Part shown: piece after piece, positions 8,372 to 16,754 of the stretch
Layout of the letters: each line of letters opens with the position of its first letter
Position numbering within the stretch: the stretch's first letter is position 1
Origin: DASQFQ01 sp963730115
GTDB taxonomy: Bacteria > Actinomycetota > Thermoleophilia > Solirubrobacterales > Solirubrobacteraceae
Direction: 5' to 3'
Assembly (NCBI GenBank): GCA_963730115.1
Contig: CAVSQM010000003.1
Span: 50,309-114,308, forward strand
Length of the DNA: 64,000 nucleotides
Program-made: the position numbers and the translations under genes
The notes under the pieces: model-generated
The model's input: only the letters and a program-made list of their open reading frames with translations
Database searches by the model: none
What the model was told of the DNA's origin: nothing

Positions 8372-8538
8372 TGCGGACGGCCATCACCTTCGTCGCGCTG
8401 GCCTTCACCACGATCCTGGGGTTCCTGACGCTGTTCGTGATCTTCCAGACCGGGCTCGACGTGCTGTCCGCCATCTCGTTGATCGTGGTGGCGGTGTTCT
8501 TCTTCGGCATCTTCGGAGCGTTGAGCCAGAAGTCCTGA
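8371..8538 (+). CDS. small membrane protein, 55 aa, two predicted helices
   Basis: The gene starts with GTG at 8371 in the overlap TAGTG with the lipA stop, and ends in the TGATG overlap with the next gene. It is therefore translationally coupled on both sides, which is the main reason to believe it. The protein is almost entirely two hydrophobic helices (TFVALAFTTILGFLTLFVIF and VLSAISLIVVAVFFFGIFGA) joined by QTGLD, ending LSQKS. I know no function. It may assist or anchor a neighbouring envelope protein. Confidence 0.7.
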   Translation: MRTAITFVALAFTTILGFLTLFVIFQTGLDVLSAISLIVVAVFFFGIFGALSQKS

Positions 8539-9545
8539 TGCCCTACCACGTCTTCCAGGGAGGGAGGAGACGGAGGCGGCGCCGCTGGCCGGCCGTGCTC
8601 GCCGTGCTCCTGCTCGTGGGCGCGGGCGTGGCGGCGGGCCTGACGCTGGCGCCGCGCGGCGGCGACGACGAGGTGGCGAAGCCGCCGGCGCCGCCGGTCG
8701 AGCAGTCGCTGGCCGCGGACGGCCCGGCGCCGCTGGCCGGCGGCGGGACGGCGCCATCTCCGCTCTCCGTGCGGCTCGACGACCCGCGCGACGCGATCAA
8801 GCTCCGCTTCAAGCGCCAGCCGCGCTCCGGGCTCCTGTTCGACATGGACACCGGGCAGGTGCTGTGGCGGCGCGACCCGACGCGCGTGCTGCCGATCGCG
8901 TCGCTGACGAAGATGATGACCGCGCTCGTCGTGGCGCGGCGGGTCGAGCCGGGCGAGAAGGTGAAGATCACCCGCGAGGCGCTCTCCTACCGCGGCTCGG
9001 GCGTCGGGATGTTCCGGCGCGGGCGCCGGATCGGCGTCAACACGATGCTCTACGGGCTGATGCTGCCGTCCGGCAACGACGCGGCGATCGCGCTCGCGCA
9101 GAAGGCGGGCGGCGGGACGGTGGAGCGCTTCGTGCGGATGATGAACGCGCGGGCGCGGGCGATGGGGCTCGCGTGCACGCGCTTCTCCTCGCCCGACGGC
9201 TTCGTCAACAAGGGCAACCACTCGTGCGCGCCCGACCTGGCCGCGATGGCGCGGGCGGTGCTGCGCGAGCCGCGGCTGGCGCGGATCGTCAAGCGGCGCC
9301 AGGCCGTGCTCCCGTTCCCGGTCAAGGGCGGGCGGATCTACCTCTACAACCACAACCCGCTGCTGCAGCAGGGCTACCGCGGCGTGACCGGCGTGAAGAC
9401 CGGCTACACGGAGGCGGCCGGGCGCTGCCTGGTGGCGACCGCGCGGCGCGGGCGGGTGCGGCTCGGCGTCGTGCTGCTGCATTCGCCGGATCCCGGCGGG
9501 CAGGCGCGCAAGCTGCTCGACCGCGGCTTCCGGCTGGCCCGCTAG
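8538..9545 (+). CDS. D-alanyl-D-alanine carboxypeptidase (peptidase S11 / DacA-DacB class)
   Basis: 335 aa. An arginine-rich N-terminus and one helix (about residues 18-38) act as an uncleaved anchor or signal peptide, followed by a proline-rich linker. All three penicillin-binding motifs are present: S122-LT-K125, S178-G-N180 and K287-T-G289. The enzyme trims the terminal D-Ala of peptidoglycan stem peptides outside the membrane. The C-terminal S11 add-on domain seems short or absent. It follows the small membrane protein with a one-base overlap. Confidence 0.93.
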   Translation: MPYHVFQGGRRRRRRRWPAVLAVLLLVGAGVAAGLTLAPRGGDDEVAKPPAPPVEQSLAADGPAPLAGGGTAPSPLSVRLDDPRDAIKLRFKRQPRSGLLFDMDTGQVLWRRDPTRVLPIASLTKMMTALVVARRVEPGEKVKITREALSYRGSGVGMFRRGRRIGVNTMLYGLMLPSGNDAAIALAQKAGGGTVERFVRMMNARARAMGLACTRFSSPDGFVNKGNHSCAPDLAAMARAVLREPRLARIVKRRQAVLPFPVKGGRIYLYNHNPLLQQGYRGVTGVKTGYTEAAGRCLVATARRGRVRLGVVLLHSPDPGGQARKLLDRGFRLAR

Positions 9546-9566
9546 CGGCGCGGGTATCCCTACCCG

Positions 9567-10523
9567 GTGACGGCGACACGCCCCAGCCCTGCCGTGTACC
9601 GGCGCCGGCGCCTCGTGGCGGCGGGCGTGCTGGTGCTCCTGGTCGGGGGTCTCGTGGCCCTGCTGGTGGGCGGCGGCGACGACGCGCCGGAGCGCGCGAG
9701 CCAGGGCGCGGCGACGAAGCCCGACGCGCCGAAGCCGGCCGAGCTGCCGCGCGGCGGCCGGCAGCTGCTGCCCGACCGCCGGATCGTGGCGTTCTACGGC
9801 GCGCCGCAGGACGACGAGCTGGGAGAGCTCGGGATCGGCACCCCCGCCGGCGCGGCGCGGCGGCTCGAGAAGCAGGCCCGGAAGTACGCCCAGCCGGGGC
9901 GGCCGGTGCTCCCCGCCATGGAGCTGATCGCGGTCACCGCCGCCGCCCACCCCGGCGAGGGGGGCCGCTACAACACGCGCCAGGACGACGCGATCATCCG
10001 CCGCTACCTGCGCGCCGCGCGCAAGGCGAAGGCGCTGCTCGTGCTCGACGTCCAGCCGGGGCGCTCCGACTTCTTCACCGAGGTGACGCGCCTCGAGCGC
10101 TGGCTCAAGGAGCCGGACGTCGGCCTCGCGCTCGACCCGGAGTGGCGGATGGGGCCGGGCGAGGTCCCCGGCCAGGTGATCGGCTCGGTCGAGGCGCGCG
10201 AGGTCAACGCCGTGTCGGCGTGGCTGTCGCAGCTCGTCGAGCGCAACCGGCTGCCGCAGAAGCTCTTCCTCATCCATCAGTTCACCAACGACATGGTCGA
10301 CGACACCCAGCTGCAGGAGCGGCGCGGGCTGGCCATGGTGCTGAACGCCGACGGGTTCGGGACGCAGCAGCTCAAGCGCATCAAGTACCACGCGTTCACG
10401 CGCTCGCCGCGACGCTTCTACGGCAAGGGGTTCAAGCTCTTCTACCGTGAGGACACGAACCTCATGACGCCGCGGGAGGTGCTGCGGCTGCGGCCGCCGC
10501 CGGACGTCGTGGTCTACGAGTGA
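9567..10523 (+). CDS. membrane-anchored extracytoplasmic protein, unknown function
   Basis: 318 aa from GTG at 9567; TATCCC six bases upstream hints at leaderless mRNA. The N-terminus RRRRLVAAGVLVLLVGGLVALLVG is one anchor helix, then a charged/proline linker. The remaining ~260 residues look like one folded domain with strands such as RIVAFYGAP, ALLVLDVQPGRSDF, VGLALDPEWRM and KLFLIHQFT. That alternation of strands and helices, with Asp/Glu/His at strand ends, resembles a TIM-barrel hydrolase. I do not recognise a named family. It overlaps the next gene by 4 nt and may act in the cell envelope. Confidence 0.75.
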   Translation: MTATRPSPAVYRRRRLVAAGVLVLLVGGLVALLVGGGDDAPERASQGAATKPDAPKPAELPRGGRQLLPDRRIVAFYGAPQDDELGELGIGTPAGAARRLEKQARKYAQPGRPVLPAMELIAVTAAAHPGEGGRYNTRQDDAIIRRYLRAARKAKALLVLDVQPGRSDFFTEVTRLERWLKEPDVGLALDPEWRMGPGEVPGQVIGSVEAREVNAVSAWLSQLVERNRLPQKLFLIHQFTNDMVDDTQLQERRGLAMVLNADGFGTQQLKRIKYHAFTRSPRRFYGKGFKLFYREDTNLMTPREVLRLRPPPDVVVYE

Positions 10524-11941
10524 CGCTGCGGCTGCCGGAGGGATGCCTCGTCGTGCTCGTCGGGGCGACGGCGGCGGGCAAGTCGGCGTGGGCGGGCGCG
10601 TGGTTCGACGCCGACGCGGTCGTGTCCTCGGATCGGCTGCGGGCGATGGTGGGCCGCGGAGAGCGCGACCAGCGCGCGAGCCGCGACGCGTTCGAGCTGC
10701 TCGACCTGATCGCGCAGAAGCGGCTGCGGCGCGGGCTCACGACGGTCATCGACACCACCGGGCTGGAGGCGAAGCGGCGCGCCGCGTGGCGCGCGCTCGC
10801 CGCCGATGCGGGCGTGCCGGCCTACGCGGTGACGTTCGACGTGCCGGAGAAGGTCGTGCGCGAGCGCAACCGGGCTCGCGGCGCGCCGGTGCCGGCGAAG
10901 GTGGTTGCGGGGCAGCTGCGCGAGGCCACGGAGGTCTTCGCCGCGCTGCCCGGCGAGGGCTGGACGGGCGTGGCGGCGGCCGGCCCGGTCGAGCTCGTGC
11001 CGCCGGCGTTCCTCGCCGCCCCAGAGGCGGCGGCGCGGCAGGCGACTTCACCCGTCGCGCTCGAGTTCGGGCTGCAGATCTCGCGCTTCGGCTGGGAGGG
11101 CGGCACCGCCGCCGCGCTCGCCGGCGTGGCGCGGGCGGCCGAGGAGGCGGGCTTCACGTCGCTGTGGCTGATGGACCACTTCGTGCAGATCCCGCAGGTG
11201 GGTCGCGAGTGGGAGGACATGCTCGAGAGCTACACGACGCTCGGCTACCTGGCCGGCGTCACGTCGCGGATCCGCCTCGGAACGCTCGTCACCGGCGTCA
11301 CCCACCGCAACCTCGCGCACCTGGCGAAGGTCGTCGCGACGCTGGATGTCGTCTCCGGCGGCCGCGCGCTGTGCGGGCTCGGCGCCGGCTGGTTCGAGCG
11401 CGAGCACGCGCTCTACGGCTACGAGTTCCCGCCGCTGCGCGAGCGCTTCGCGCGGCTCGAGGACGCGCTCGAGCTGCTGCCGCTGATGTGGGGCGCCGGC
11501 TCGCCGCCCTTCGAGGGCCGGACGATCACCGTGCCCGCCGCCACCTGCTACCCGCGGCCGCTGCAGGAGCGGATCCCGATCCTCGTCGGCGGCGGTGGCG
11601 AGCAGCGGACGCTGCGGCTCGTGGCGCGGCATGCCGACGCCTGCAACCTGCAGGGCGACGTCGCGACCGTGCGGCACAAGCTCGGCGTGCTGCGCTCGTG
11701 GTGCGAGGCCGAGGGCCGCGACCCCACGGAGGTCGCTGTCACGCACCTGGGCCCGGCGCGCGTGGCGGCGCCCGGCGAGCCGCGCGAGGGGCAGGGCGCA
11801 GCGAGCGTGGAGGAGCACATCGGCCGCTACCGCGAGCTGGCGGAGGCCGGGGTGCAGACCGCCATCGTCGGGCTCTCGGACGAGCTCGGCGGGGCGTCGG
11901 CTACGAGGTTCGCCGAGGTGATCGCGGCGTTCGGCCCCTGA
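10520..11941 (+). CDS. fusion: P-loop kinase domain + F420-dependent LLM-class oxidoreductase
   Basis: 473 aa, GTG start overlapping the previous stop. Residues 1-165 are a small P-loop kinase/ATPase of the polynucleotide-kinase (AAA_33) kind: Walker A GATAAGKS at 15-22, SSDRLRAMVG, and TTVIDTTGLEAKRRAAW. From about residue 176 to the end is a complete luciferase-like (LLM) barrel (EFGLQISRFGWEGG, LWLMDHFVQIP, LGTLVTGVTHRNLAHLAK, GLGAGWFEREH, PILVGGGGEQRTLRLVARHAD), typical of F420-dependent enzymes. There is no stop or frame change at the junction. The substrate is unknown; the fusion suggests phosphorylation or nucleotide sensing coupled to a redox step. Confidence 0.87.
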   Translation: MTLRLPEGCLVVLVGATAAGKSAWAGAWFDADAVVSSDRLRAMVGRGERDQRASRDAFELLDLIAQKRLRRGLTTVIDTTGLEAKRRAAWRALAADAGVPAYAVTFDVPEKVVRERNRARGAPVPAKVVAGQLREATEVFAALPGEGWTGVAAAGPVELVPPAFLAAPEAAARQATSPVALEFGLQISRFGWEGGTAAALAGVARAAEEAGFTSLWLMDHFVQIPQVGREWEDMLESYTTLGYLAGVTSRIRLGTLVTGVTHRNLAHLAKVVATLDVVSGGRALCGLGAGWFEREHALYGYEFPPLRERFARLEDALELLPLMWGAGSPPFEGRTITVPAATCYPRPLQERIPILVGGGGEQRTLRLVARHADACNLQGDVATVRHKLGVLRSWCEAEGRDPTEVAVTHLGPARVAAPGEPREGQGAASVEEHIGRYRELAEAGVQTAIVGLSDELGGASATRFAEVIAAFGP

Positions 11942-11994
11942 GCCGGTACCGTGCCTCGTCTGAACATCCGCGTTCGCATGACGGAGGCTCCCCC

Positions 11995-13182
11995 TTGGAT
12001 CTGAACGACACCCCCGAGCTGGCCGAGTACCGCGCCAAGGTCCGGTCCTGGCTCGACGACCACAAGGCGGAGGCGCCCGAGCGCGACGACGTCGACGCCC
12101 GCCGCGAGTGGCAGCGCAAGCTCGCGGAGGGCGGGCTCGCCGCCGTCACGTGGCCGGCGGAGTACGGCGGCGGAGGCCTTGGGCCGCTCAACCAGGTCGT
12201 GGTCAACCAGGAGATCGGCCGCGCGGGCGTGCCGGGCATCTTCGACGTCATCGGCGTCGGCATGCTCGGCCCGACGCTGATCGCGCACGGCAACGAGGAC
12301 CAGAAGCAGCGCCACCTCGGCACGATGCTGACCGGCGAGGAGGTCTGGTGCCAGATGTTCAGCGAGCCGGCGGCCGGCTCCGACCTCGCCGGCATCCAGA
12401 CCCGCGCGCGCCAGGAGGAGGACGGCAGCTGGCGCCTCTCCGGCCAGAAGGTGTGGACGACGAACGCCCAGTACGCCTCGTTCGGGCTGCTGCTCGCCCG
12501 CACCGACGCCGACCTGCCCAAGCACAAGGGCCTGACCATGTTCATCGTCCCGATGGACGCCGAGGGCGTGACGATCCGCCCGCTGCGCCAGATCTCCGGC
12601 GAGGCGCACTTCAACGAGGTCTTCTTCGACGACGTGCAGCTCGAGCCGGGCGCGGAGGTCGGGCCGGTCAACGGCGGCTGGGGCGTCGGGCTGACCACGC
12701 TGATGTTCGAGCGTGTGGCGATCGGGCTCGGCGGCGAGGGCTTCGGCTGGCGCGCCGACCGCTTCGCCGAGGCGCTGCTCGCCGACCCCGCGGCCGCCGA
12801 GGACAAGGAGGTCCGCCACCGCTACGGCGAGATCGCCGCCGACTTCCTCGCGCTGCGCTTCACCGGCTACCGGATGCTGACCACGCTGCAGCGCGGCGGC
12901 ATCCCCGGCCCCGAGGGCGCGCTCGCCAAGGTCACCACGATCAAGGCGGCGATCGCGGCCGGCGAGCTGCTCATCGACGTGCTCGGGCCCGACGGCCTCT
13001 CCGACGACCGCTGGGGCGAGCTCGTCTCCGACCTGCCGGGGCTGAAGTCCGCGGGCGGGACCGAGGAGATCCTGCGCAACATGGTCGGCGAGCGCGTGCT
13101 CGGCCTGCCGCCGGAGCCGCGGCTCGACAAGGGCATCCCGTTCTCAGAGCTGCGCGCCAAGGAGCGGGAGGCGGTGGCATGA
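11995..13182 (+). CDS. acyl-CoA dehydrogenase
   Basis: 395 aa. The TTG start at 11995 is chosen because GGAGG (11983-11987) lies seven bases upstream and the length then matches the family. The N-domain starts LDLNDTPELAEYRAKVRSWL; the FAD-binding middle strand appears as CQMFSEPAAGSDLAGIQT and KVWTTNAQYASFGLLLAR; the C-terminal helices end VLGLPPEPRLDKGIPFSEL. It oxidises an acyl-CoA with FAD, with electron-transfer flavoprotein as the usual acceptor. It overlaps the next acyl-CoA dehydrogenase by ATGA; such pairs often act on branched, aromatic or steroid-type acyl-CoAs. Confidence 0.92.
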   Translation: MDLNDTPELAEYRAKVRSWLDDHKAEAPERDDVDARREWQRKLAEGGLAAVTWPAEYGGGGLGPLNQVVVNQEIGRAGVPGIFDVIGVGMLGPTLIAHGNEDQKQRHLGTMLTGEEVWCQMFSEPAAGSDLAGIQTRARQEEDGSWRLSGQKVWTTNAQYASFGLLLARTDADLPKHKGLTMFIVPMDAEGVTIRPLRQISGEAHFNEVFFDDVQLEPGAEVGPVNGGWGVGLTTLMFERVAIGLGGEGFGWRADRFAEALLADPAAAEDKEVRHRYGEIAADFLALRFTGYRMLTTLQRGGIPGPEGALAKVTTIKAAIAAGELLIDVLGPDGLSDDRWGELVSDLPGLKSAGGTEEILRNMVGERVLGLPPEPRLDKGIPFSELRAKEREAVA

Positions 13183-14645
13183 ACTTCGCGCTGAGCGACG
13201 AGCAGGAGTTCCTCCAGGAGGCGGCGCGCGGCGCGCTGTCGCGCTTCAAGACCGTCGAGGCCGCCCGCGAGGCGCTCGACGGCGGCGAGCTCCCCGACCT
13301 GTGGCCGACCGCCGTCGAGGCGGGCTGGCCGGGCCTGCTGGTGTCCGAGGACGCCGGCGGCGCCGGCCTCGGCGTGATCGAGGGCATGCTCGTGTTCGCC
13401 GAGCTCGGCCGCGTGCTGGCCGGCGTGCCGCTGCTCGGGCACCTGCCCGCCTCGTACCTGCTCGACCGCGCCGGGGCCGCCGACGAGGCGCTCGCCAACG
13501 GCGACGCTCGCGCGGTCTACGTGCCGGCCAAGCCGCCAAGCGACGTCGACGCCGGGTGGACCACCGACGCACGCCTCGGATCGACGCGCGTGGAGGCGCC
13601 CCGCGTGGGCGACGACGGCAGCGTGACGGGCGAGGTGTCGTGGGTGCCCGACGCGCCCGGCGCCGACGTCCTCGTCGTGGTCGGCGCCGACGGCCGCGCC
13701 GCGCGCGTGGACGCCGCCGACGCCACCATCGAGCCCGTCGAGGGCTACGACCGCACCCGCGCGCTCGGCCACGTGCGCTTCGACGGCGCGCCCGGCACCG
13801 TGCTCGACGCCGACACGAGCGCCGCCTGGTACATCGCCCAGGCGTTGCTGGCGGCCGAGTCGCTCGGCGCCGTCGAGCGCGCGCTCGAGGTCTCCGTCCA
13901 GTACGCCAAGGAGCGCTTCACGTTCGGCCGCGCGATCGGCTCCTACCAGGCGGTCAAGCACGACCTCGTGGAGATCCTGCGGCGGCTCGAGAACGGCCGC
14001 TCGCTCATGTACTACGCGGGCTGGGCGGGCCAGGACAAGCCCGAGGAGTTCGCGCTCGCCGCGTCCGCGTTCCGGCTCGTGGCGGGCCAGGCGCTCGACC
14101 ACGCGTCGCGCGCGCAGATCTCCGTCCACGGCGGCATCGGGGCGACGTGGGAGCACGACGCGCCGCTGTACTTCCGCCGCGCCCAGCTGTCGCGGCGGCT
14201 GCTGGCGGGCACGGCCGACGCGGCGGACCGCGTGGCCGGCGAGCTGCTCACGCACGGCGCGGGCGGCCTAGCGAGCCGCCTGCAGGCGCGCGGCAGCCCG
14301 CGCCGCGCGCCACGGCGGGCCGTCAGGCGGCGCACGCTTCCTCGACGAACGCGAGGATCGCCGGCCCGGCGGGATCGATCAGGTGCCCGCCCTCGACCAT
14401 CTGGAGGCGGGCGTTGGGCAGCACGCGGGCGAGCGCCTCGGTCGGCTCCCGGAGCTCGGGCGGGGAGCCGGCGGCCGCGACCAGCAGCGCCGGCTGGGCG
14501 ATCGCGCGCAGGGCGGCGGCGTCGGCCCGCGGCCACCATTCGCCGCGCAGCTCGGCGAGGATCGCCGGCCCGTTGGCGGTCATGCTGCGCCGCCACGCCG
14601 CGGGCAGCGAGCCCCAAGCGCCGCTCCCGGCCACCTCGTCGATGA
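13179..14645 (+). CDS. acyl-CoA dehydrogenase with anomalous C-terminal run-on (probable lost stop/frameshift near 14265)
   Basis: The genuine protein covers about 360 residues from ATG 13179, which overlaps the previous stop. Visible blocks are the start MNFALSDEQEFLQEAARGAL, EDAGGAGLGVIEGMLVFAEL, QYAKERFTFGRAIGSYQAVKH and ISVHGGIGATWEHDAPLYFRRA. The family normally ends just after RVAGELLTHG (about 14258). Here the frame stays open for ~128 more Arg/Pro/Gly-rich residues, running antisense through the hydrolase gene at 14323-15114; that tail looks non-genuine. A TAG at 14269-14271 lies one frame away, so a single-base error would explain the run-on. It probably forms a heteromeric enzyme with the preceding gene. 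Confidence 0.8.
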   Translation: MNFALSDEQEFLQEAARGALSRFKTVEAAREALDGGELPDLWPTAVEAGWPGLLVSEDAGGAGLGVIEGMLVFAELGRVLAGVPLLGHLPASYLLDRAGAADEALANGDARAVYVPAKPPSDVDAGWTTDARLGSTRVEAPRVGDDGSVTGEVSWVPDAPGADVLVVVGADGRAARVDAADATIEPVEGYDRTRALGHVRFDGAPGTVLDADTSAAWYIAQALLAAESLGAVERALEVSVQYAKERFTFGRAIGSYQAVKHDLVEILRRLENGRSLMYYAGWAGQDKPEEFALAASAFRLVAGQALDHASRAQISVHGGIGATWEHDAPLYFRRAQLSRRLLAGTADAADRVAGELLTHGAGGLASRLQARGSPRRAPRRAVRRRTLPRRTRGSPARRDRSGARPRPSGGGRWAARGRAPRSAPGARAGSRRPRPAAPAGRSRAGRRRRPAATIRRAARRGSPARWRSCCAATPRAASPKRRSRPPRR

Positions 14646-15114
14646 ACGCCGCGGCCACGGCGTCGACGCCGTCACGGGCGGCGACCGCGAGCATGCGCTC
14701 GGCCAGCGCGTCGATCCAGGCGTTCGCCATGGGGGCGAGCGCGGGCGGCGCGTCGCCTTCGAGCCCGACCAGCGCGCGCACCCGCTCGGGGTGCCGGAGC
14801 GCGAGGTCCGTGCCCACCGAGCCGCCGTAGCTGCGGCCGACGACGATCGCGGGCTCCGCGTCCAGCGCCTCGAGCAGCGCGGCCGCGTCGTCGGCGTGCT
14901 CGGCGACGCTCGTGCGCTCGTAGGGCTCAGGGCGCTCGCTGTGCCCGCAGCCGCGGCGGTCGTAGGCGATCACGTGGCCGAGGGCCGCGAGCGCGTCGAT
15001 CGCGTCGCGCCAGCCCGCGGCCGAGCCGGAGGTGCCGTGGATGCAGAGGATCGGGGTGCCGCTGCCGTGCTCTTCGTAGGCGAGGCGGACGCCGTTGACG
15101 GTGAGGGAGGGCAT
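14323..15114 (-). CDS. alpha/beta hydrolase
   Basis: 263 aa from ATG at 15114, which has TACGGT six bases upstream on its strand. Typical fold markers: LCIHGTSGSAAGW (about 24-36), YDRRGCGHSERP, the nucleophile elbow GRSYGG (Ser near residue 100), and the terminal catalytic His in EGGHLIDPAGP. Esterase, lipase, epoxide hydrolase or haloperoxidase activities are all possible. Its 3' end lies under the run-on tail of the acyl-CoA dehydrogenase on the other strand. Confidence 0.88.
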   Translation of the reverse strand: MPSLTVNGVRLAYEEHGSGTPILCIHGTSGSAAGWRDAIDALAALGHVIAYDRRGCGHSERPEPYERTSVAEHADDAAALLEALDAEPAIVVGRSYGGSVGTDLALRHPERVRALVGLEGDAPPALAPMANAWIDALAERMLAVAARDGVDAVAAAFIDEVAGSGAWGSLPAAWRRSMTANGPAILAELRGEWWPRADAAALRAIAQPALLVAAAGSPPELREPTEALARVLPNARLQMVEGGHLIDPAGPAILAFVEEACAA

Positions 15115-15120
15115 GCCGCG

Positions 15121-15126
15121 ACCGTA
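15121..15126 (-). promoter_or_regulatory. leaderless -10 element (TACGGT) for the hydrolase
   Basis: TACGGT on the minus strand ends six bases before ATG at 15114, with no ribosome-binding sequence between. Confidence 0.4.
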
Positions 15127-15168
15127 CGGCCGCCCCGCCGGCGCCCGCATCGGGCAACCTCCCCATCT

Positions 15169-16734
15169 TCAGCCGGCCAGGTCGTTGCGCATCGCGAACA
15201 GCGCCGCCCCGACCCGCGTCGTGACCCCGGTCTTCGCGTAGATGTGCTCGACGTGGTGGCCCGCGGTCTTCTCCGCGATCGTCAGCGCGCGGGCGATCTG
15301 CTTGTTGCTGCGGCCCTGCGCGAGCAGGCGCAGCACCTCGACCTCGCGGTCGCTGAGACCGGCCGGGTGGGCCTGCCGCACCCGCAGCGGGGCGCTGCCG
15401 GCGGCCTCGAGCACGGCGTCGACCGCCCGCTTGTCGAGCGCGCCCGCAGCGACGAGGTCCCCGAGCTCGGCGCGCGCCGCCACCGGAGCCAGCGCGGGCC
15501 GGTGCGGTCGGTCGTGGGTCATCGCGTCATAGGCGTCGGCGGCGGCCAGCACGCGGGCGCCGGTGCTCAGCTGGGCCGCGCCGGCGCCGCGGTGGTAGCC
15601 CGAGCCGTCGAGTCGCTCGTGGTGCGCGCCGGCGACCGGGGCGAGCGGCGCGAGCGCGCGCGAGCGCTCGAGCACCCGCTCGGTGTAGTACGGGTGCAGC
15701 CGCACGCGCTCCCGCTCGGCCGCGCTCAGCGGGCCGGGCTTGTCCCAGATCCCGTTCGGCACCGACACGCGCCCGACGTCGTGGACGAAGCCGGCGGCGC
15801 GGACGCCCGCCGTCTCGGGGCGCGAGCAGCCCAGCGCCTCCGCGGCCGTCGCCGCGAGCTCGGCGACGCGGCTCGAGTGCCCGTGGAGGAACGCGACCTT
15901 GACGTCGCCGAACTCCCCGAACGCGCGAGCGACGGAGGCCAGGCCGGCGCCGGAGATCGTCGCGACCGGCTCGGGCTCCGCCGCGATCACGCGCTCCCAC
16001 GCGTCGGGCCCGCCGGCCGCGCCCAGCAGCGTCGCGGGCTCGGCCAGCGCGGCGTCGACGATCTCAGGGTCGTAGCCGCGGCCGCGGCGCCGCGCCAGCG
16101 ACCCGAGCGCAGCGTCGCCGTCGTGCGCGCCGGCGATCGCGACGAGGTCGTGGGCCACGCAGACGATCCGCATCGGCCGCGCGATCTCCTCGCCCGCCGC
16201 GGTCCCGGGCAGCCCCTTGCCGTCCCAGCGCTCCAGCAGCTGGCCGAGCGCGAGCGCCACGGCCTCCGGCATGTACAGGCGCCGCGCGAGCACGGTCGCG
16301 CCCTCGCACAGGTTCGCGGCCATCAGCGTGCCCGCCCGCGCGCCCCCGGCCAGCATCCGCGCCAGCAGCCGGCCGCGCTCGGGCAGCGGCCGGTCGTCGG
16401 CCAGGTGGCGGACGAAGTGACGCAGGTCCTCGGCGGGGCCGGAGCTCAGCCCGACCCCGCGCAGGCCCTGCGCGAGATGGATGTCGTCACCGCCGGCCCA
16501 GCTCGCGAAGTCGGCCGCGGCGCCGGTGCAGCCGACGTGGGCCAGCAGCGCGACGTAGTAGACCTCCGAGCGCTCCTCGGCCGCGAGCCCGAGCCGCTCC
16601 GCGAGCTCGAGCGCCGCGAGGCAGACGCCCAGCTCGTGCTCGAGCGGGCGGCCGAGGCCGAGGTCGGTGGCGAGCGAGAGCGCCGCCATCAGCTCGGCGA
16701 GGCGGATGCGGTCGTCGGGGCGAGCCCCTTCCAC
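15169..16734 (-). CDS. tandem HD-GYP protein with LuxR-type DNA-binding domain (paralogue 2)
   Basis: 521 aa, same plan as the protein at 4304-5842. A degenerate first HD-GYP copy (LAHVGCTGAA near 65-74, RWDGKGLPG at 169-177) is followed by a second copy with H318-D319 and HHERLDGSGYHRG at 371-383, then a LuxR helix-turn-helix at about 455-521 (LSDREVEVLRLLAQGRSNKQI). In the GYP motif the proline is replaced by histidine, so catalysis or nucleotide binding may differ from paralogue 1. GTG at 16734 sits six bases after TAGACT on its strand. It lies downstream of the SDR gene on the same strand. Role as a cyclic-di-GMP-responsive regulator is inferred. Confidence 0.83.
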   Translation of the reverse strand: MEGARPDDRIRLAELMAALSLATDLGLGRPLEHELGVCLAALELAERLGLAAEERSEVYYVALLAHVGCTGAAADFASWAGGDDIHLAQGLRGVGLSSGPAEDLRHFVRHLADDRPLPERGRLLARMLAGGARAGTLMAANLCEGATVLARRLYMPEAVALALGQLLERWDGKGLPGTAAGEEIARPMRIVCVAHDLVAIAGAHDGDAALGSLARRRGRGYDPEIVDAALAEPATLLGAAGGPDAWERVIAAEPEPVATISGAGLASVARAFGEFGDVKVAFLHGHSSRVAELAATAAEALGCSRPETAGVRAAGFVHDVGRVSVPNGIWDKPGPLSAAERERVRLHPYYTERVLERSRALAPLAPVAGAHHERLDGSGYHRGAGAAQLSTGARVLAAADAYDAMTHDRPHRPALAPVAARAELGDLVAAGALDKRAVDAVLEAAGSAPLRVRQAHPAGLSDREVEVLRLLAQGRSNKQIARALTIAEKTAGHHVEHIYAKTGVTTRVGAALFAMRNDLAG

Positions 16735-16740
16735 CGCCTG

Positions 16741-16746
16741 AGTCTA
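16741..16746 (-). promoter_or_regulatory. leaderless -10 element (TAGACT) for HD-GYP/LuxR paralogue 2
   Basis: TAGACT on the minus strand ends six bases before GTG at 16734, in the short gap after the SDR gene. Confidence 0.4.
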
Positions 16747-16754
16747 TGGGCCTC

